Assembly: GCA_032207245.1 (NCBI GenBank) | Contig: CM063504.1 | Span: forward strand, 22,492,565-22,556,564 | DNA length: 64,000 nt | Source of the DNA: Pardosa pseudoannulata | Taxonomy: Eukaryota > Arthropoda > Arachnida > Araneae > Lycosidae | Direction of reading: 5' to 3' | In this document: piece after piece, positions 1-11,408 of the stretch | Layout: each line of letters begins with the position of its first letter | Numbering within the stretch: position 1 is the stretch's first letter | Notes under the pieces: generated by a model | What the model saw: the letters and a program-made list of their open reading frames with translations, nothing else | What the model was told of the DNA's origin: nothing | Database searches by the model: none | Translations under genes and position numbers: made by a program

Positions 1-688
1 GGACATTGTTTATGATGCCTGTTGCAGTAAAATAAAGGAATATTAAGAACTGCTATATTTTTTTTACCTGCTCCCGCCAGCAATTTCCTGTTTGTCAGAT
101 GTACCCAGATGGGGAATAAGGTCATGACCCCCTTCTATATAGAAGCTCCTCACGCAATTTGTCTATATCAGAGCATTACAATTTTTATTCAGGAACTTTT
201 CATTCAATTTATTTTTCATGTGCTGTTTTAAAATTATTTTTTACTTTTTAGTCATTATTATAGCTTTTATTGTTAAATAAAATTGATTAAAACAAGTTTC
301 TTTTGTATTTATTTTATTTTCACTTTTTTAGTTTCAAATTGTATAATCAATTTTCATTCGTAATTTTTTCAACTTATATTAAACCAATTATCAGACATTT
401 ACCATCAATATAAAGTTTAATATTTTTAAAAGTTCATGTCACTTGCTTTATTACTTTTCTCCGACTTTTCCTGAGTTAATTGTGACTCTGAGTTATTATT
501 CTTTTCTGCTAACTGATGGCGCTTCCAATATTTTGAGAATCACATTCGTTCACCTATTTTGATAACTCGCTTTAAATTAACCAATTTTCTTTGTAATAAA
601 CAAATTCACAAATGTACGAAAAAATTTAAAATATTCTTAAAATTGAAACAAAAATTTTACAGTTTTACAAAAGTATAAAATATATATA
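1..688. other. Unassigned AT-rich DNA
   Basis: I see no gene and no member of the repeat families found elsewhere in the window. The only notable feature is the short (AT)n run at the right edge, which borders the repeat starting at 689. Confidence 0.5.
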
Positions 689-1120
689 TGTAATAAGACG
701 GACTTCTCGATGGGTGGTTGTAGTCATGGCCTTAAAAACTACACCGTTTTAGCTAAAGACCTTTATTAAGGTAACGTTGAAGGACGGGCTCCCCCTTCAT
801 CATAGGGACTGGACAAACTGATGGTCAGCTAGCATGAAGTTCTATGTACAAGACACGTAACACCTGGGTTAACATCTGTGGGAAAATATCTCTAGAAAAT
901 TCTGTCTCCGACAGCGTGTATCTCCTTTTTATTTAGAAATTTCCTAAATTGTCCGCTCGGGCCATGTAGAGATATAATTGGTCAGACCCCTTCTCTGAGG
1001 GCGTAAACTGTAGTCTTAGTGGTCAATTCAGGTTAGGGGTTAAAAATGGGAATGCAAAAGGACTCGGAAATTTTTAGCCCTTGACTTCAGATTTGAAAAC
1101 CTTTGAGAATTTTCCTTACA
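689..1120 (-). mobile_element. Microsatellite-bounded repeat (family M), copy 1
   Basis: This ~430-bp non-coding repeat recurs at 14177, 31584 and 36463. Its ends are TGTAATAAGACGG on the left and CCTTACA on the right, and both touch short (AT)n runs. Compared with the copies at 14177 and 36463 it lacks about 75 bp near its right end, the same deletion as the copy at 31584. The sub-terminal ACTTC/TCG words suggest weak inverted ends, so a MITE-like DNA element is my inference. No TSD can be read because the flanks are AT dinucleotides. Confidence 0.7.
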
Positions 1121-1472
1121 TATATATGTATTTTTTCTGAACCAGGATTTTACTTTTCTCATTATCCCATTTGGTTTTTGAGTTTTTAGTTCTGCCACTT
1201 GCCAATAGGTGGTTATAATAATTTAAAATCTCTGCAATTAAGATTCCAAATACTCTGAACAGCTTTTTGCATTTACCAAACTAATTTTTTCTTTCAATAC
1301 AATTTTTTAGGATTGAATATTTTATTATCACTAACATTGACATCCTATGTGCAAAATTTCAGATCTCTAGCTAGTCAGAAAGGTAGTTAAAATTAATAAC
1401 AAAATTTCCACTGGCACACAAGTGAAGTTAAATAAAAGCGAATTGTTGATTTTATACATGTAACCAATAGAG
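1121..1472. other. Unassigned AT-rich DNA
   Basis: Nothing recognisable between the family M copy and the short MITE at 1473. Confidence 0.4.
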
Positions 1473-1628
1473 TAATCTTGCGCAACGTCACGAATAACTA
1501 TAATGTCCTTCCCATTCATTTTAATGTTTACAACAGCCAATAGGCAAACAATAAAATGCCCTTCCGTTTAAAACTAAAGCTAGATTTGTAATAAGATGAG
1601 ATGTGCCCTGCTGCTTGAAATCGCCTTA
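1473..1628 (+). mobile_element. 160-bp MITE (family G), copy 1
   Basis: One of five related copies (others at 20893, 21238, 23603, 42354). All carry the core CCCTTCCCATTCATTTT followed by an AGCCAATAG word. The ends are partly inverted: a left end like CAATTTGTCGCAACGTC and a right end whose reverse complement reads AAGGCGATTTCACGC. This is the most divergent copy, with a left end reading TCTTGCGCAACGTC. It is non-coding; the superfamily is not determined. Confidence 0.65.
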
Positions 1629-1715
1629 TATCCTAAACTCAAAAAAGCTCTAAAGCTAAAGTTATAATTTTAAATGTTCAATAAAAATAATTTTAACCTT
1701 GGGAGTGTCATTGAG

Positions 1716-2149
<434 letters not shown>

Positions 2150-2273
2150 TGTGTGTGCGGTATTTGGAAAGTTTTAAAGCATTTAAAGATAACTATAACG
2201 ACAATTAATAGACAAAACCGAATAATAAAATGTAATGAAGTATAAACGAATATGAAGTAACAAACAATCATTA

Positions 2274-2407
2274 GGGACCGATCTCACCAAAGTCGTTTAA
2301 CGGGTAACCGAGATTAACCCATGGCGCCAACCAATGACAGGGCGCATTCTTCGTTTAAACAGAGATTAATCGCGGTAACCATTAAACGACTTTGCTGGGA
2401 CCGGTTC
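2274..2407 (+). mobile_element. Harbinger-like fold-back MITE, copy 1
   Basis: A 134-bp element starting GGGACCGATCTCACC and ending in the inverted counterpart GGGACCGGTTC. It is flanked by TTA at 2271-2273 and 2408-2410. The inverted word AAAGTCGTTTAACG marks both arms, so the element can fold on itself. TTA target duplication with GG-starting ends fits the PIF/Harbinger superfamily; no transposase is present. Confidence 0.7.
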
Positions 2408-2410
2408 TTA

Positions 2411-2553
2411 GGGCCGATCCCACCAAAGTCGTTTAACGCTAAGCGAGATTAATCTCGGTTTAAACGGAGAATTGCGTTCCCTCATTGGTTGACGCCAGGG
2501 TTAATCGTGGCTAATCGTAGTTAGCCGTTAAACGACTTTGGTGGGATCGGTTC
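2411..2553 (+). mobile_element. Harbinger-like fold-back MITE, copy 2
   Basis: A second copy of the same family, starting GGGCCGATCCCACC and ending GGGATCGGTTC, with TTA again at 2554-2556. It shares the TTA at 2408-2410 with the first copy, so the two lie head-to-tail with only three bases between them. A third, interrupted copy lies at 15874-16726. Confidence 0.7.
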
Positions 2554-2556
2554 TTA

Positions 2557-3230
2557 AAAAAATCAGTTTTCTAATCATTCTTATCCTCTTTAAGCCCTCG
2601 GCATATTACTTAGTGGCTTGGTAGTAAAATGATCAGCTTTTACTCGGGTTAGCGTTCGATTTCATGGCAACGAATATTATTTTTCTTATTGCAGATACCT
2701 GTAGTTATGGTTTTTGACTAACGTGTGAAATCTATTATATATGATAAAAAATCATACCACATACATAGTATTAAATGCATGACTTCAAATTTCCTTTCAC
2801 TTCATTAAATCGGTTATATACTCTATACGAGGCTTAAGCAATATGCAAAGTATACATTTTTATTTTAAGATGCGAGGGATAGTCTATTCTGTCAAGGGGG
2901 ATTTCTAGAGAATACAATGTAAATAATCAAAAAATAAAATAAATGAGAATTTGAATAAAATAAAATACTTTAATAAAAACATAGCATTAAACGTAGACCT
3001 TCGCTTAAATCTTAGAAATTAGATATTTGGCGTAAAAGTTCGATACAGCTGTAAGCAACAATTCTGGATAAAACATTATACACAAAGTATAAAATTCAGA
3101 GGACAGGTTGACATTTTTGAAGAGTTTCTTTTAAAGGATTGCTAAACAGTCGCCAAATAAGGTATTGTTCAGTTTATAGCAGTTTCAGGCTTGAAATTAT
3201 ATTATTAAGCAAGCACTGTAAACACTTATA
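2557..3230. other. Unassigned AT-rich DNA
   Basis: No gene or repeat family recognised. Confidence 0.4.
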
Positions 3231-3560
3231 CTTTCTGACTAACATTCTTATGAGAAAATATGAGATCATCTAGGAATAATTCCTATTTTTATATTAAATA
3301 TTGCCTTCAACAGAATAAACGAACCTTTAAACTTTTCTCTCGTAGACGAAAAATAAAGATATAACTTCCGTAATTTTACTTCTGCAAAGAGTATACTTTC
3401 TGACTAACATTCTTATGAGAAAATATGAGATCGTCTAGGAATAATTCCTATTTTTATATTAAATATTGCCTTCAACAGAATAAACGAACCTTTAAACTTT
3501 TCTCTCGTAGACGAAAAATAAAGATATAACTTCCGTAATTTTACTTCTGCAAAGAGTATA
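3231..3560. repeat. 165-bp tandem duplication, two copies
   Basis: The segment 3231-3395 is repeated immediately at 3396-3560. By eye the copies differ at one position (ATCATC versus ATCGTC after ATGAG), so the duplication is recent or maintained by conversion. It is non-coding. TATA stands at each junction and could be the microhomology that seeded it. Confidence 0.9.
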
Positions 3561-4299
3561 CCATTATCTCTGCAATGGTTTTCACGGAGACTCACCTACA
3601 TATCCCTTAGATACGACCCAGACGGCGACACTAATCAAGTGGTCTCCAGGCGGCATTATTAGCTCTAAAGGAAAAGAATTGCAAACTGAATCATGAAAAA
3701 GTTGCAACGTATTGATCCGTGACAGTTAAAAGTTCTAAATAAGTAGTGAAATGTCTCCATGAATTTTGATTCTAACCTAAGGCGACCATGTTTCTAAACT
3801 GTAACTCAGGGCTAAATCAACGCAATGTTTCCGAATGTAAAGAAAACTTTGGGACAATAGGAAATATTTTTGAGGACTACTTATAGGGCATAATACCTGG
3901 CCCTTTAATGCTTGGCTTATCTCTTTAGATACCTAAAAAATAGCTATCATCACTATCAGATATAAAAATAGAGGTCAATCTTAAAAACAATCTATATTAT
4001 AACAATCTATTATTTATAAATTTTCCATTTGGATCGACACTTTGAGTTTTCGAACAGCGAGAATAAATTTACTTATTCGGCAGGCACATAGACTGAAATC
4101 ATGGCAAATGGCTTTATCTATTATAAAACTTCATTTTACAGTACTTATTTTACATGTAATACCAAATAAATGATTTTTCATAAATGTAATCCTATAATGC
4201 TTTAAACGATATCTGATCACAAACGTGACGTGCTGTAGTATTCAAAGTTTTTTAAACTTCATATTTATTTTATTCTGTGCAGTCCACAATACCTTTAAG
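3561..4299. other. Unassigned AT-rich DNA
   Basis: Nothing recognised. The left boundary of the LTR-like repeat that follows is uncertain and may extend back to about 4270. Confidence 0.4.
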
Positions 4300-4691
4300 A
4301 TATCCATCGATATGTAATTGGCTGAAATCATTCGGGCATTAAAGGGTAATATTGCTACATAAAGACGCTTTGCCAACCATCTCAGTGGCCGAATGGTCAG
4401 AGCACGAGATCGAGAACCAAAGTTTGTGGTTTCGGTGCTCGCCATGGCGGTTCGTTCAAAGTATGGATTTTTTATTTAAAAATTTTATTTATTGTTAACT
4501 TATGTTCTCTAATATTCTAGATCTTTCTTTATGTATATTAGTCTTTTTTTTTTAATATTCTGTTCGGGTATAAAAGCTGATACCCACTAGTTGTAGGCAA
4601 CTTCTCGATCTTGTAAAGTTGCGAGTTGCTACTTTGCTTCAATAAATTATCTGTTATGCTAAACAATGTGTTCATTCAACTCTTCGTGACA
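4300..4691 (+). mobile_element. LTR-like repeat with tRNA-like module, copy A
   Basis: The repeat is shared with the minus-strand copy at 28162-28529. In order it has a tRNA-like segment (4377-4452), an AT-rich linker, a TATA box TATAAAAG at 4569-4576, and a polyadenylation signal AATAAA at 4641-4646. Both copies end in GTGACA followed by ATAT and diverge right after, which fixes the 3' boundary. A TATA box upstream of a polyA signal and a terminal CA are typical of a solo LTR. The 5' boundary is not resolved and no TSD was found, so a composite SINE-like element is the alternative. Confidence 0.55.
4377..4452 (+). other. tRNA-like segment inside the LTR-like repeat
   Basis: It contains an A-box-like word TGGCCGAATGG at 4386-4396 and a B-box-like word GGTTTCGGTGCTC about 43 nt later. 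The copy at 28162 has the better B-box GGTTCGGTTCTCG. No clean cloverleaf or CCA-ready acceptor stem is visible, so this is a tRNA-derived RNA polymerase III promoter-like module and not a functional tRNA gene. Confidence 0.5.
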
Positions 4692-5599
4692 ATATATATG
4701 TATATCAGGCATAAGAAAAGTCACAGATCCGATAATTTCTTGAGATGTCTTTATTCATGGATATTGCACAGTTTAACAGTCAACCATCCAACATGGCGGC
4801 TCGTGCTTAGCATCCACAATCTAACAAACGAACCCCATTTAGCCAAGGTTCATGCAGCAGCCCTTTCTCCGATCTCTCCCAATCCTTACGTGTCAAGTGC
4901 TTTTATAATGAATTATTAAAGATTCATACGTCTGCATTAAAAGAGTGAGCTGCGTTTTCTGCTCTCAAACCCTTAAATTATTAATTTTACGTTTTCAAGC
5001 ATGACATATATACCCATACTTTAAAACTTCAGTAGTAATAGACTTTAAAACTTTGAAAGTAATTTTGACCACTTATATGGTGCTGCTATAATGAAATGGT
5101 CAACAAATTCTGCGGCCTTGTATGTGCGAATACCTAATAAGCAAGTACCCCCAAAAATTAAAAGGTTTTAAAATTTTTCATAATACAGTCCACATATTTC
5201 TACAACGATTTTATAAAATCATATCACCTTTTTTATATTGATTGTAGTTGACTGAGCACCTTTTACTAGAAGTTATAATTTGTTTAAAGAATGAGTATTT
5301 TACAAGAACTGGCATCTTCACGTTATTATAATTGAAGTTGTATGCTTGTTACATTTCGGCAAATAGACCGCAAGTTCAAATACTGTTTCTGTCATGCATG
5401 TTTGTAGCTACTCAGAAACGGCTTTAAGGACATGTCTCAGTCGAAAAAAAAGAATCTTTTGTAGTGAAATCACTACCAGAAATTGCCAAGAAAATATAAG
5501 ATAAGTATAGTGAAATCTTTAAAAGACTAATTTTTTGTACGGTGTAACAGTAGAATTGTAATCTTGAAATATTTCGGTTTGTAATGAATGGGCTGATTT
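4692..5599. other. Unassigned DNA
   Basis: Mostly AT-rich with a slightly GC-richer patch near 4780-4900. A very degraded SINE scrap (a GTAGCTACTCAGAAACGGCTTTAA-like stretch around 5404-5430) may be present. No gene found. Confidence 0.35.
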
Positions 5600-5752
5600 G
5601 GAAAGCAACAGTTTGCTACACATGAGTTAATGAGACTGAGACCTACTGTTTAAAGCCAATTCAAAGCGCCTAAGATCATTGAATTATCTTTAGCAGAACG
5701 TGAACCAGCACCGAAGAGCAGTGCTCTACCCATTCGGCAATTGATCGGCTGG
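5600..5752 (-). mobile_element. tRNA-derived SINE, degenerate copy
   Basis: Reading the minus strand, the A-box region, a ruined B-box and the body word TTTAAACAGTAGGTCTCAG can be aligned to the better copies such as 56700-56873. It is heavily mutated and therefore old. Confidence 0.6.
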
Positions 5753-5898
5753 TTTATAACGAAATATGTAACGGAAAATCACAATGTAATGGTTATAAAC
5801 TCTGCAAATCTCTGCCATAAGACAGTGCCTGTCTTTCACTCATACAAGATTGTTACCGTAACAAACGAAAAATATTAATAATTGATATTAAACCTTGG

Positions 5899-6078
5899 TT
5901 TAGTTTGGTTTTGGAGCGCTACGGTCTACTTTTTGAAACACGAGGGATAATGAGACCGGGACCTACTCCTTAATGCCGATTCCGAACGGCTACAAACATC
6001 CATGCCATAGTGGAATTTGAACCCACGAACTCCAGTTCCGAAGGCCAGCACCCTAACCATTCGGCCATCGTTCCGCAC
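5899..6078 (-). mobile_element. tRNA-derived SINE, near full length
   Basis: The minus strand has the tRNA-like head with an A-box (GGCCGAATGGTTAGG) and a B-box, then the body (GCCGTTCGGAATCGGC) and a tail ending in CCAAAACCAAAC. A perfect 12-bp TSD, ATTAAACCTTGG, lies at 5887-5898 and 6079-6090. The open frame over this region is a SINE shadow. Confidence 0.92.
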
Positions 6079-6090
6079 ATTAAACCTTGG

Positions 6091-8029
6091 AGGGAATGTG
6101 CTAAGGATAATTTCGATGATACATCACACAATGAAATGTATATATTTTTACAGGCTTACGAAGAAGTCTTGGTGACCACACCACATGACACCATGTCTTA
6201 AGTCCCACTTTAAGATGATAAATTTCTATATATATATATTTTTTTTTCAGATCCAGTTTCCTCTTACTCTGTTACCAATTGAAAAGAACTGTATCGTGTG
6301 TTCCCTTTCAGCCGAATTCCGCACATCAGTGCAACCGAAAGAAACAGAGAAATATTATATGTATGTTTTTACAAAGTTCCCCCGGAAGCTAAGTTCTTTG
6401 CCTCGAGTTTCTCGGAGAGAGCAGAACAGGGGAATGAATATATGTTTATATTCTTCGGAAGTAAATGTCCGCCTATCGATTTCCCTCAGCAGCTCTTTCT
6501 CCGCTTTTACGACCTTCTCGAATTTTCCGGGAGATGCACAAGTTTTCTCGGTAAAGTGGACCTCACTGCATTATGCCCGCCTGCTACGTGCTCGGGTTTT
6601 AATTCTACAACTTCACTTTAAGTTCTAAAGCATTTGCATACGAATAAAATTAGAAATTGATCGGTGATTTCAAGCAGCCATAGCCTTTCACGGATCTTAG
6701 GACTATTGACAATCGAATAATGAAGAGAAATTAGCTTTTGAGGCAGTTTTTTTTTTACTTTTTATAACTGTTATTTTTGCCTCCCCATAGAAATATCTAT
6801 GTTTCATTAAAATATATATGTCCAATATATTCAATATTTTCAAAAATAATTTTGAAATATTCAATATTTCAAAATTATTTTTTAATTGCTTGTAGAGTAT
6901 TTTTGTGTAATGCAAAGGTTAAAGATAGGTCTTGCAGACAAGATATTTACCATTCACAATAATTTTTTTATAAACACTATTAACAAAGCTATATTTTGAC
7001 AAAATTCGTAATTTGAAATCCACACATATTATTTATGTATAAATCGTGTTCGAAATTAAACACTTTTTTTTTAGAAAAAAATTATGTAAAAACTCAAGGT
7101 GAGTGTTATTCATGGAATATTTTTTACTTTTTCTGTAGTTATACGATATAGTATAACAAAGACAGGTAATTAAGGAAGAAAACAATGAAAAAGTAAATAT
7201 CTCATTAAATAGAAGTAATGCTGTATCTATATTTAACCCCTAGTGCATTTCTTATATACAACGCTGCTAATTATTAACTCATTATTACCTTTAATTATAA
7301 ACTTTGAATGCCGAATTTCTGATTGGAAGCACATTTACCCTTTTCTGTTGCATATTGCACTACTTGTAACTGCTGCAGTATAACTAGACCTTTTCTCAAT
7401 CTTAATGGCAATATTTTCTCATAAAATGAATAAAAATAAAGAAAATACAATCCCTTATATAACATTAAAAAAAGGAGTAGTTTGCGAGATTTTCAATTTC
7501 AAAAACCGCATTCGACATCTTATAGTAGAGAAAATCCTTCCAATGACCTCAGATACAAATAACAAGAGTGAAAGATTTCATTAAGAATGAATTCATTTTT
7601 AAACTGATATTCAAAGACAGTTGGAGATTAATTCTGTGAGACCATGTAGAAATTAGTTTGTGATCTGTCAAATATTAGGTGCACCTAATACACAACAATT
7701 TATTGTCCTCTCTCTTTTTGTAGAAAAAAATGTTCACCTTATACTCAAATAAATACTGTATTTATTTGCTAATATATTGTTGCGAACTATAAGTGATCTG
7801 ATTTGGAGTAATAACTTGTAGCTAGTATAAGGTTTATAATACAGTTTATTTAAATTATATTTTTAACACTTATAACAGTTCTGAAATTACTGGATTACTC
7901 TGATTCCAGATATCAGATAATCACAAAAGTAATCAGCTCACAGATCATAAACATCAGTTTCAAGCTAAACAAGTAATAACTCCCACATTATTACGCTGTG
8001 AGATCAGCTGTTGATCAGCTAACTCAGAA
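6091..8029. other. Unassigned DNA
   Basis: A GC-richer patch at about 6250-6620 follows a polypyrimidine-CAG that resembles a splice acceptor (ending 6250), and holds a 107-codon open frame at 6298-6621. It has no recognisable domain, so I do not call an exon. The rest is AT-rich with nothing recognised. Confidence 0.35.
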
Positions 8030-8051
8030 TTGAAAGGCGATCGCCTTTCAA
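8030..8051. repeat. 22-bp perfect palindrome
   Basis: The half-site TTGAAAGGCGA is followed directly by its reverse complement. It sits in AT-rich DNA next to a doubled GATCAGCTGTTGATCAGCT stretch. It may be a fold-back remnant or a protein-binding site; the sequence alone does not say. Confidence 0.85.
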
Positions 8052-8300
8052 AGTTCCTGCGGTAAGTGCAGTACATTCGTGAAAATACTGGTTATACAGC
8101 AATTTTTGATGTTTCTTTGGTATATAAAAATTTTGTCGCTAATAGTCACCAAGGTCACCAAATTCGTTGCTAAATGGGAGATAACTCATCAAGTGGGCTA
8201 ACTTAAGGGTTGCCAGTTAACTTAAGGGTGGGCTTAAGAGTTGGAACTCTACCTGTACGTTGGCTTCTCTGTTGAATATGTGCATTTGACCACCCGAAAC

Positions 8301-8308
8301 TATAAAAG
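8301..8308 (+). promoter_or_regulatory. Candidate TATA box
   Basis: TATAAAAG occurs in a GC-richer setting followed by GGAACTCTCTCGAG, matching a core polymerase II promoter. No coding region or LTR could be tied to it. A GC-rich stretch at 8475-8780 downstream has short open frames without recognisable homology. Confidence 0.3.
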
Positions 8309-9834
8309 GGAACTCTCTCGAGAAGTTACGCTTTCTGTAATTTCATACCTTGTATGACAAGAAAAAAAATCGAAAACAATATAGCATAAACAATAATTTA
8401 TAAACTATCATTTTAGAGTAGTAAATTGTAACAGTAAGTTAGATTCGGTACTTCTACATTTTTTTACCTTTTCTCGTAAGCCTTCGCCAGAGGCATACAG
8501 AACAGGACCGGTTTGAACTAGAAGAAACTTCGGACTTCACCCAGCCAATCGAAGGGCCCGTTGGTTTCGCGGAATTTTTACCCCTCCGTTCTTGAGTGGA
8601 CCCCTGTTTTTTCTCCTGGGCAGTCTTATTTTTTTAGAGTGCAAGTTTATTACAAGAGGCAGGAAGAGGGTCAACGCTTCTGGCATCCGCTGCTTGCGGG
8701 ATAGACATTTTTTGGAGCGACACGAGGCAAAGGAAAAGCAATGGCATTTTTTTTGCAAGACCTACGTCGAGTCCAGAGGAGTCTTCCACATCTACAAGCG
8801 ATAAGTAGTATTCCTGATGTATTCCTAAGGCATTTAATTGTATAAAATCATTTAATGAAGACATATTAGGTGTGTGTTTTTAATGAGTATTAATTTCTTC
8901 TTTCTCAAACACTAAGCCAACGTAACATTATTCCGACACAAATAAATTCTCCTGGCTTTCAAGTCCAGCTTTTTCAAACCTTCATCCTCATTTATAATCT
9001 TACCCATATACACTAAAAGTAATTCTAAATTTGTCAACACCCTATGACCAATTCTAATCAGAAATGTTTTTACTCTTTTCCTGTTTAAATGCTGTCTTTC
9101 AAAACTTGCAATGGGAACTAGTAATGCACAGAAATTTTAATAAACTTAAAAAAATATTGTTATGCATACATGGAAAACGTTTCAGAGAGTTTCCAGGACC
9201 CTCACTGAATAATACGACTAAAAATACGACTTTGGATCCCCACTTTTTCTTTCGGCTTATCAAAAGTTCTGACACCCATTTATTAAAAAAATCATCTGTT
9301 CTCACCACATAAGATGAAAAAAGAAAATTATATTCTTGATAGATCACGATTATAATGCGTAAAGTTTTCATTATTCTCCTTTTATGTTTGTGGAATAAAA
9401 ACCATGTAAGTAAATCGGAAATATTTTGTTCTAAAATAAATTTTTTTTTATCTTGACAGAATGTTAGAGAGGGAAGCATTTTTGGAAGAAAGGGAGATTT
9501 TGAAATTATTGTGATAAAAACTTCGAAAGCCGGTGTCATTTAGTTTTGGAAAAAAACCGGAATAAGAAATTCAGTTTTATCAGAAGTCAGGAATTCTATA
9601 AAACTTCAGTTGGTTGGTTCGAAAAAAAATTCCTATCAGTTGTCAGCATTTATCATAAGATTTTTTTTCTGTAATAGAAAGGTAGTTTTTTACAACTTTG
9701 ATTTTTTTTCATGAAAGATGAGGAAATTTTTTCGATCTGAAGTTATTTAGAACTATAATTAGGAAAACTGTTCTTAATTTCTAAAACTTTTGATTCTCAA
9801 GAATGTGTGAAAAGGGAAAAAAGTAATGGGTTAT
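8309..9834. other. Unassigned DNA with a GC-rich patch
   Basis: The stretch at 8475-8790 is clearly GC-richer than its surroundings and contains open frames on both strands, none with a domain I recognise. It could be an exon, a retroelement leader or an old repeat. From 8800 to 9834 I see nothing; the 146-codon minus-strand frame at 9099-9539 looks like chance. Confidence 0.3.
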
Positions 9835-9998
9835 GGCTTGGTTTGTAATTCTACAACGGATTGTTTTGCAATATCGAGGACTGATCAGTACTGCTTAAAT
9901 CCAATTGCAAAAGATTGTGAGCTACCATGCTAGCTGGGATATCAAACCAGTAAAGTCAAATTCTATAAAGCATTGCCTTACCACATCGACCATCTTTA
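9835..9998 (-). mobile_element. tRNA-derived SINE, degenerate copy
   Basis: A TTGGTTTG-type tail start at the left, a CAGTACTGCTTAAAT body word and a GATGGTC-type A-box start at the right align to the SINE family on the minus strand. Box B is unrecognisable, so the copy is old. Confidence 0.5.
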
Positions 9999-10392
9999 AG
10001 CTTCGTTGTTTTTAAAAGCTATACTTAACTTCATGCTACATGATAGCCAGTTGCACTAGGACCTAAAACGTAATCCTTTTCTACAAAGGGTATTTATAAT
10101 TGACAGGAGTCACAAAATTACAACTTAAACACAGAGGGCATAACTGGACATGTGGTACACAAGTCTTTTCGGTACTTGGTGAATGGAATTAAGTTGCCTT
10201 ATAGAATAAAGGTGGAAAAACTTCAAAGTGCTGTTTATTAGTAAAGCCGATACCAGATTGTTAAGATCTTCCCAAAAATAGTTAAGTTCAAACCAATGGC
10301 CTCTGGTACTGAAAAGCAACGTTTAACAATATGTCCGTCTGTAAATCATAGAGTGGTTACCCTAAATCCATGTATTAGATTGTCAGAATTCA

Positions 10393-10456
10393 ATCTTAAT
10401 CTTACAATAAATAATATAATTTAATTTTAATCTTATAATAAATAATATAATCAACC
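10393..10456. repeat. Short tandem duplication (~34-bp unit)
   Basis: Two adjacent copies of a unit containing TTAATCTTAYAATAAATAAT lie side by side and are nearly identical. Confidence 0.7.
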
Positions 10457-10586
10457 TTAATCTTAACCCTTTTAATGCAGAACAAAGATATCGTCGTTCT
10501 CATCGCCAACCACTGTATATGGTTGTGCTTACAATGACGCCTTAGTATTAGCATTCCGAAAGAACACTGACTCAAAGTAAATTTAT

Positions 10587-10706
10587 GCGGGTTCAAATCC
10601 ATCTGGTGGCAAGGATGTTCGTAGCTGTCTGGAATCGGCTTTAAACAGTAGGTCCCTATCTCATCAGCCCTCGTGTAGTAAAACAGTAGACCGTAGAGCT
10701 CTAAAC
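10587..10706 (+). mobile_element. tRNA-derived SINE, 5'-truncated
   Basis: The copy begins inside the B-box (GCGGGTTCAAATCC), runs through the body and ends CTCTAAAC. A perfect 14-bp TSD, CAAAGTAAATTTAT, lies at 10573-10586 and 10707-10720, so the truncation happened during target-primed reverse transcription and not by later decay. Confidence 0.88.
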
Positions 10707-11074
10707 CAAAGTAAATTTATATGAGATTTATAAATGGTTTAATTTATTAGCAAACGAATTTTTCAATTCGTTACAAATATGTTTATAGATCTGTATACAG
10801 TTTTTACTTTACAGATTTTTGTTTATTGATCTTTTCTCTATATTCTATGCTATTTGAAGCCGAGACTGCTTTTACACTAAAGAGATAAGATTAAAAAATT
10901 TCAAAAGATAATTTTCTTGATTTCAGGAGGAGAGGGCGTAAACGCAACATTTATGCTGAGGTACTCCGTGATCTATACAAAGTTGTAATCAAACGATGAT
11001 TTTTATTATGTGTAAATACTGTTTGTAAAAGAATATTCTGATTTTCATAATGTATCATGTTTCATTTGTAGGAA

Positions 11075-11229
11075 GGCCTTTGGTACCGGAGTTCGTGGGT
11101 TCGAATCCCATAGTGGCATAGATGTTCGTAGCCGTTCGGAATCGGCTTTAAGCTGTAGGTCCCGGTCTCATTAGACTTCGTGTTGCAAAAAGTAGACCGT
11201 AGCACTCCAAACCAAACTAAACCAAACTA
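11075..11229 (+). mobile_element. tRNA-derived SINE, 5'-truncated
   Basis: It starts just 5' of the anticodon-equivalent region (GGCCTTTGGTACCGG), with an intact B-box GGTTCGAATCCC and a tail ending in CCAAACTAAACCAAAC. A perfect 13-bp TSD, TCATTTGTAGGAA, lies at 11062-11074 and 11230-11242; an extra TTCATTTGTAGGAA follows at 11244-11257. Confidence 0.88.
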
Positions 11230-11408
11230 TCATTTGTAGGAATTTCATTTGTAGGAAAAATTACAATTGATATTCATTTATTCTTCCTTTGTTTTGTAAT
11301 ATCATCCTTTTTGAAATTTTCAACATCACTCCAATTTTATTTTTATGAGTTTTACCCCAAACCGTAGCGAATTAAATTGGACTGGCATTTTTCGAGTAGG
11401 TACAATAT

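Noticed and set aside
5899..6078. Possible functional tRNA genes at SINE heads
   Set aside because: A- and B-boxes are present, but each copy continues into the SINE body and tail and has TSDs; no acceptor stem pairs cleanly.
6185..6628. Possible exon after a polypyrimidine-CAG at 6250, with open frames of 107-147 codons
   Set aside because: Two overlapping frames are equally open, neither shows a recognisable domain, and no donor site or neighbouring exon could be tied to it. A protein search or transcript data would decide.
8475..8790. GC-rich stretch with open frames on both strands downstream of a TATA box
   Set aside because: There is no recognisable protein family, and competing frames on opposite strands are equally plausible.
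9099..9539. 146-codon minus-strand open frame
   Set aside because: Its composition looks random for AT-rich DNA and no motif is visible.
10402..10602. Open frame of 66 codons on the minus strand
   Set aside because: It overlaps a short tandem repeat and reads into the TSD of the SINE at 10587.
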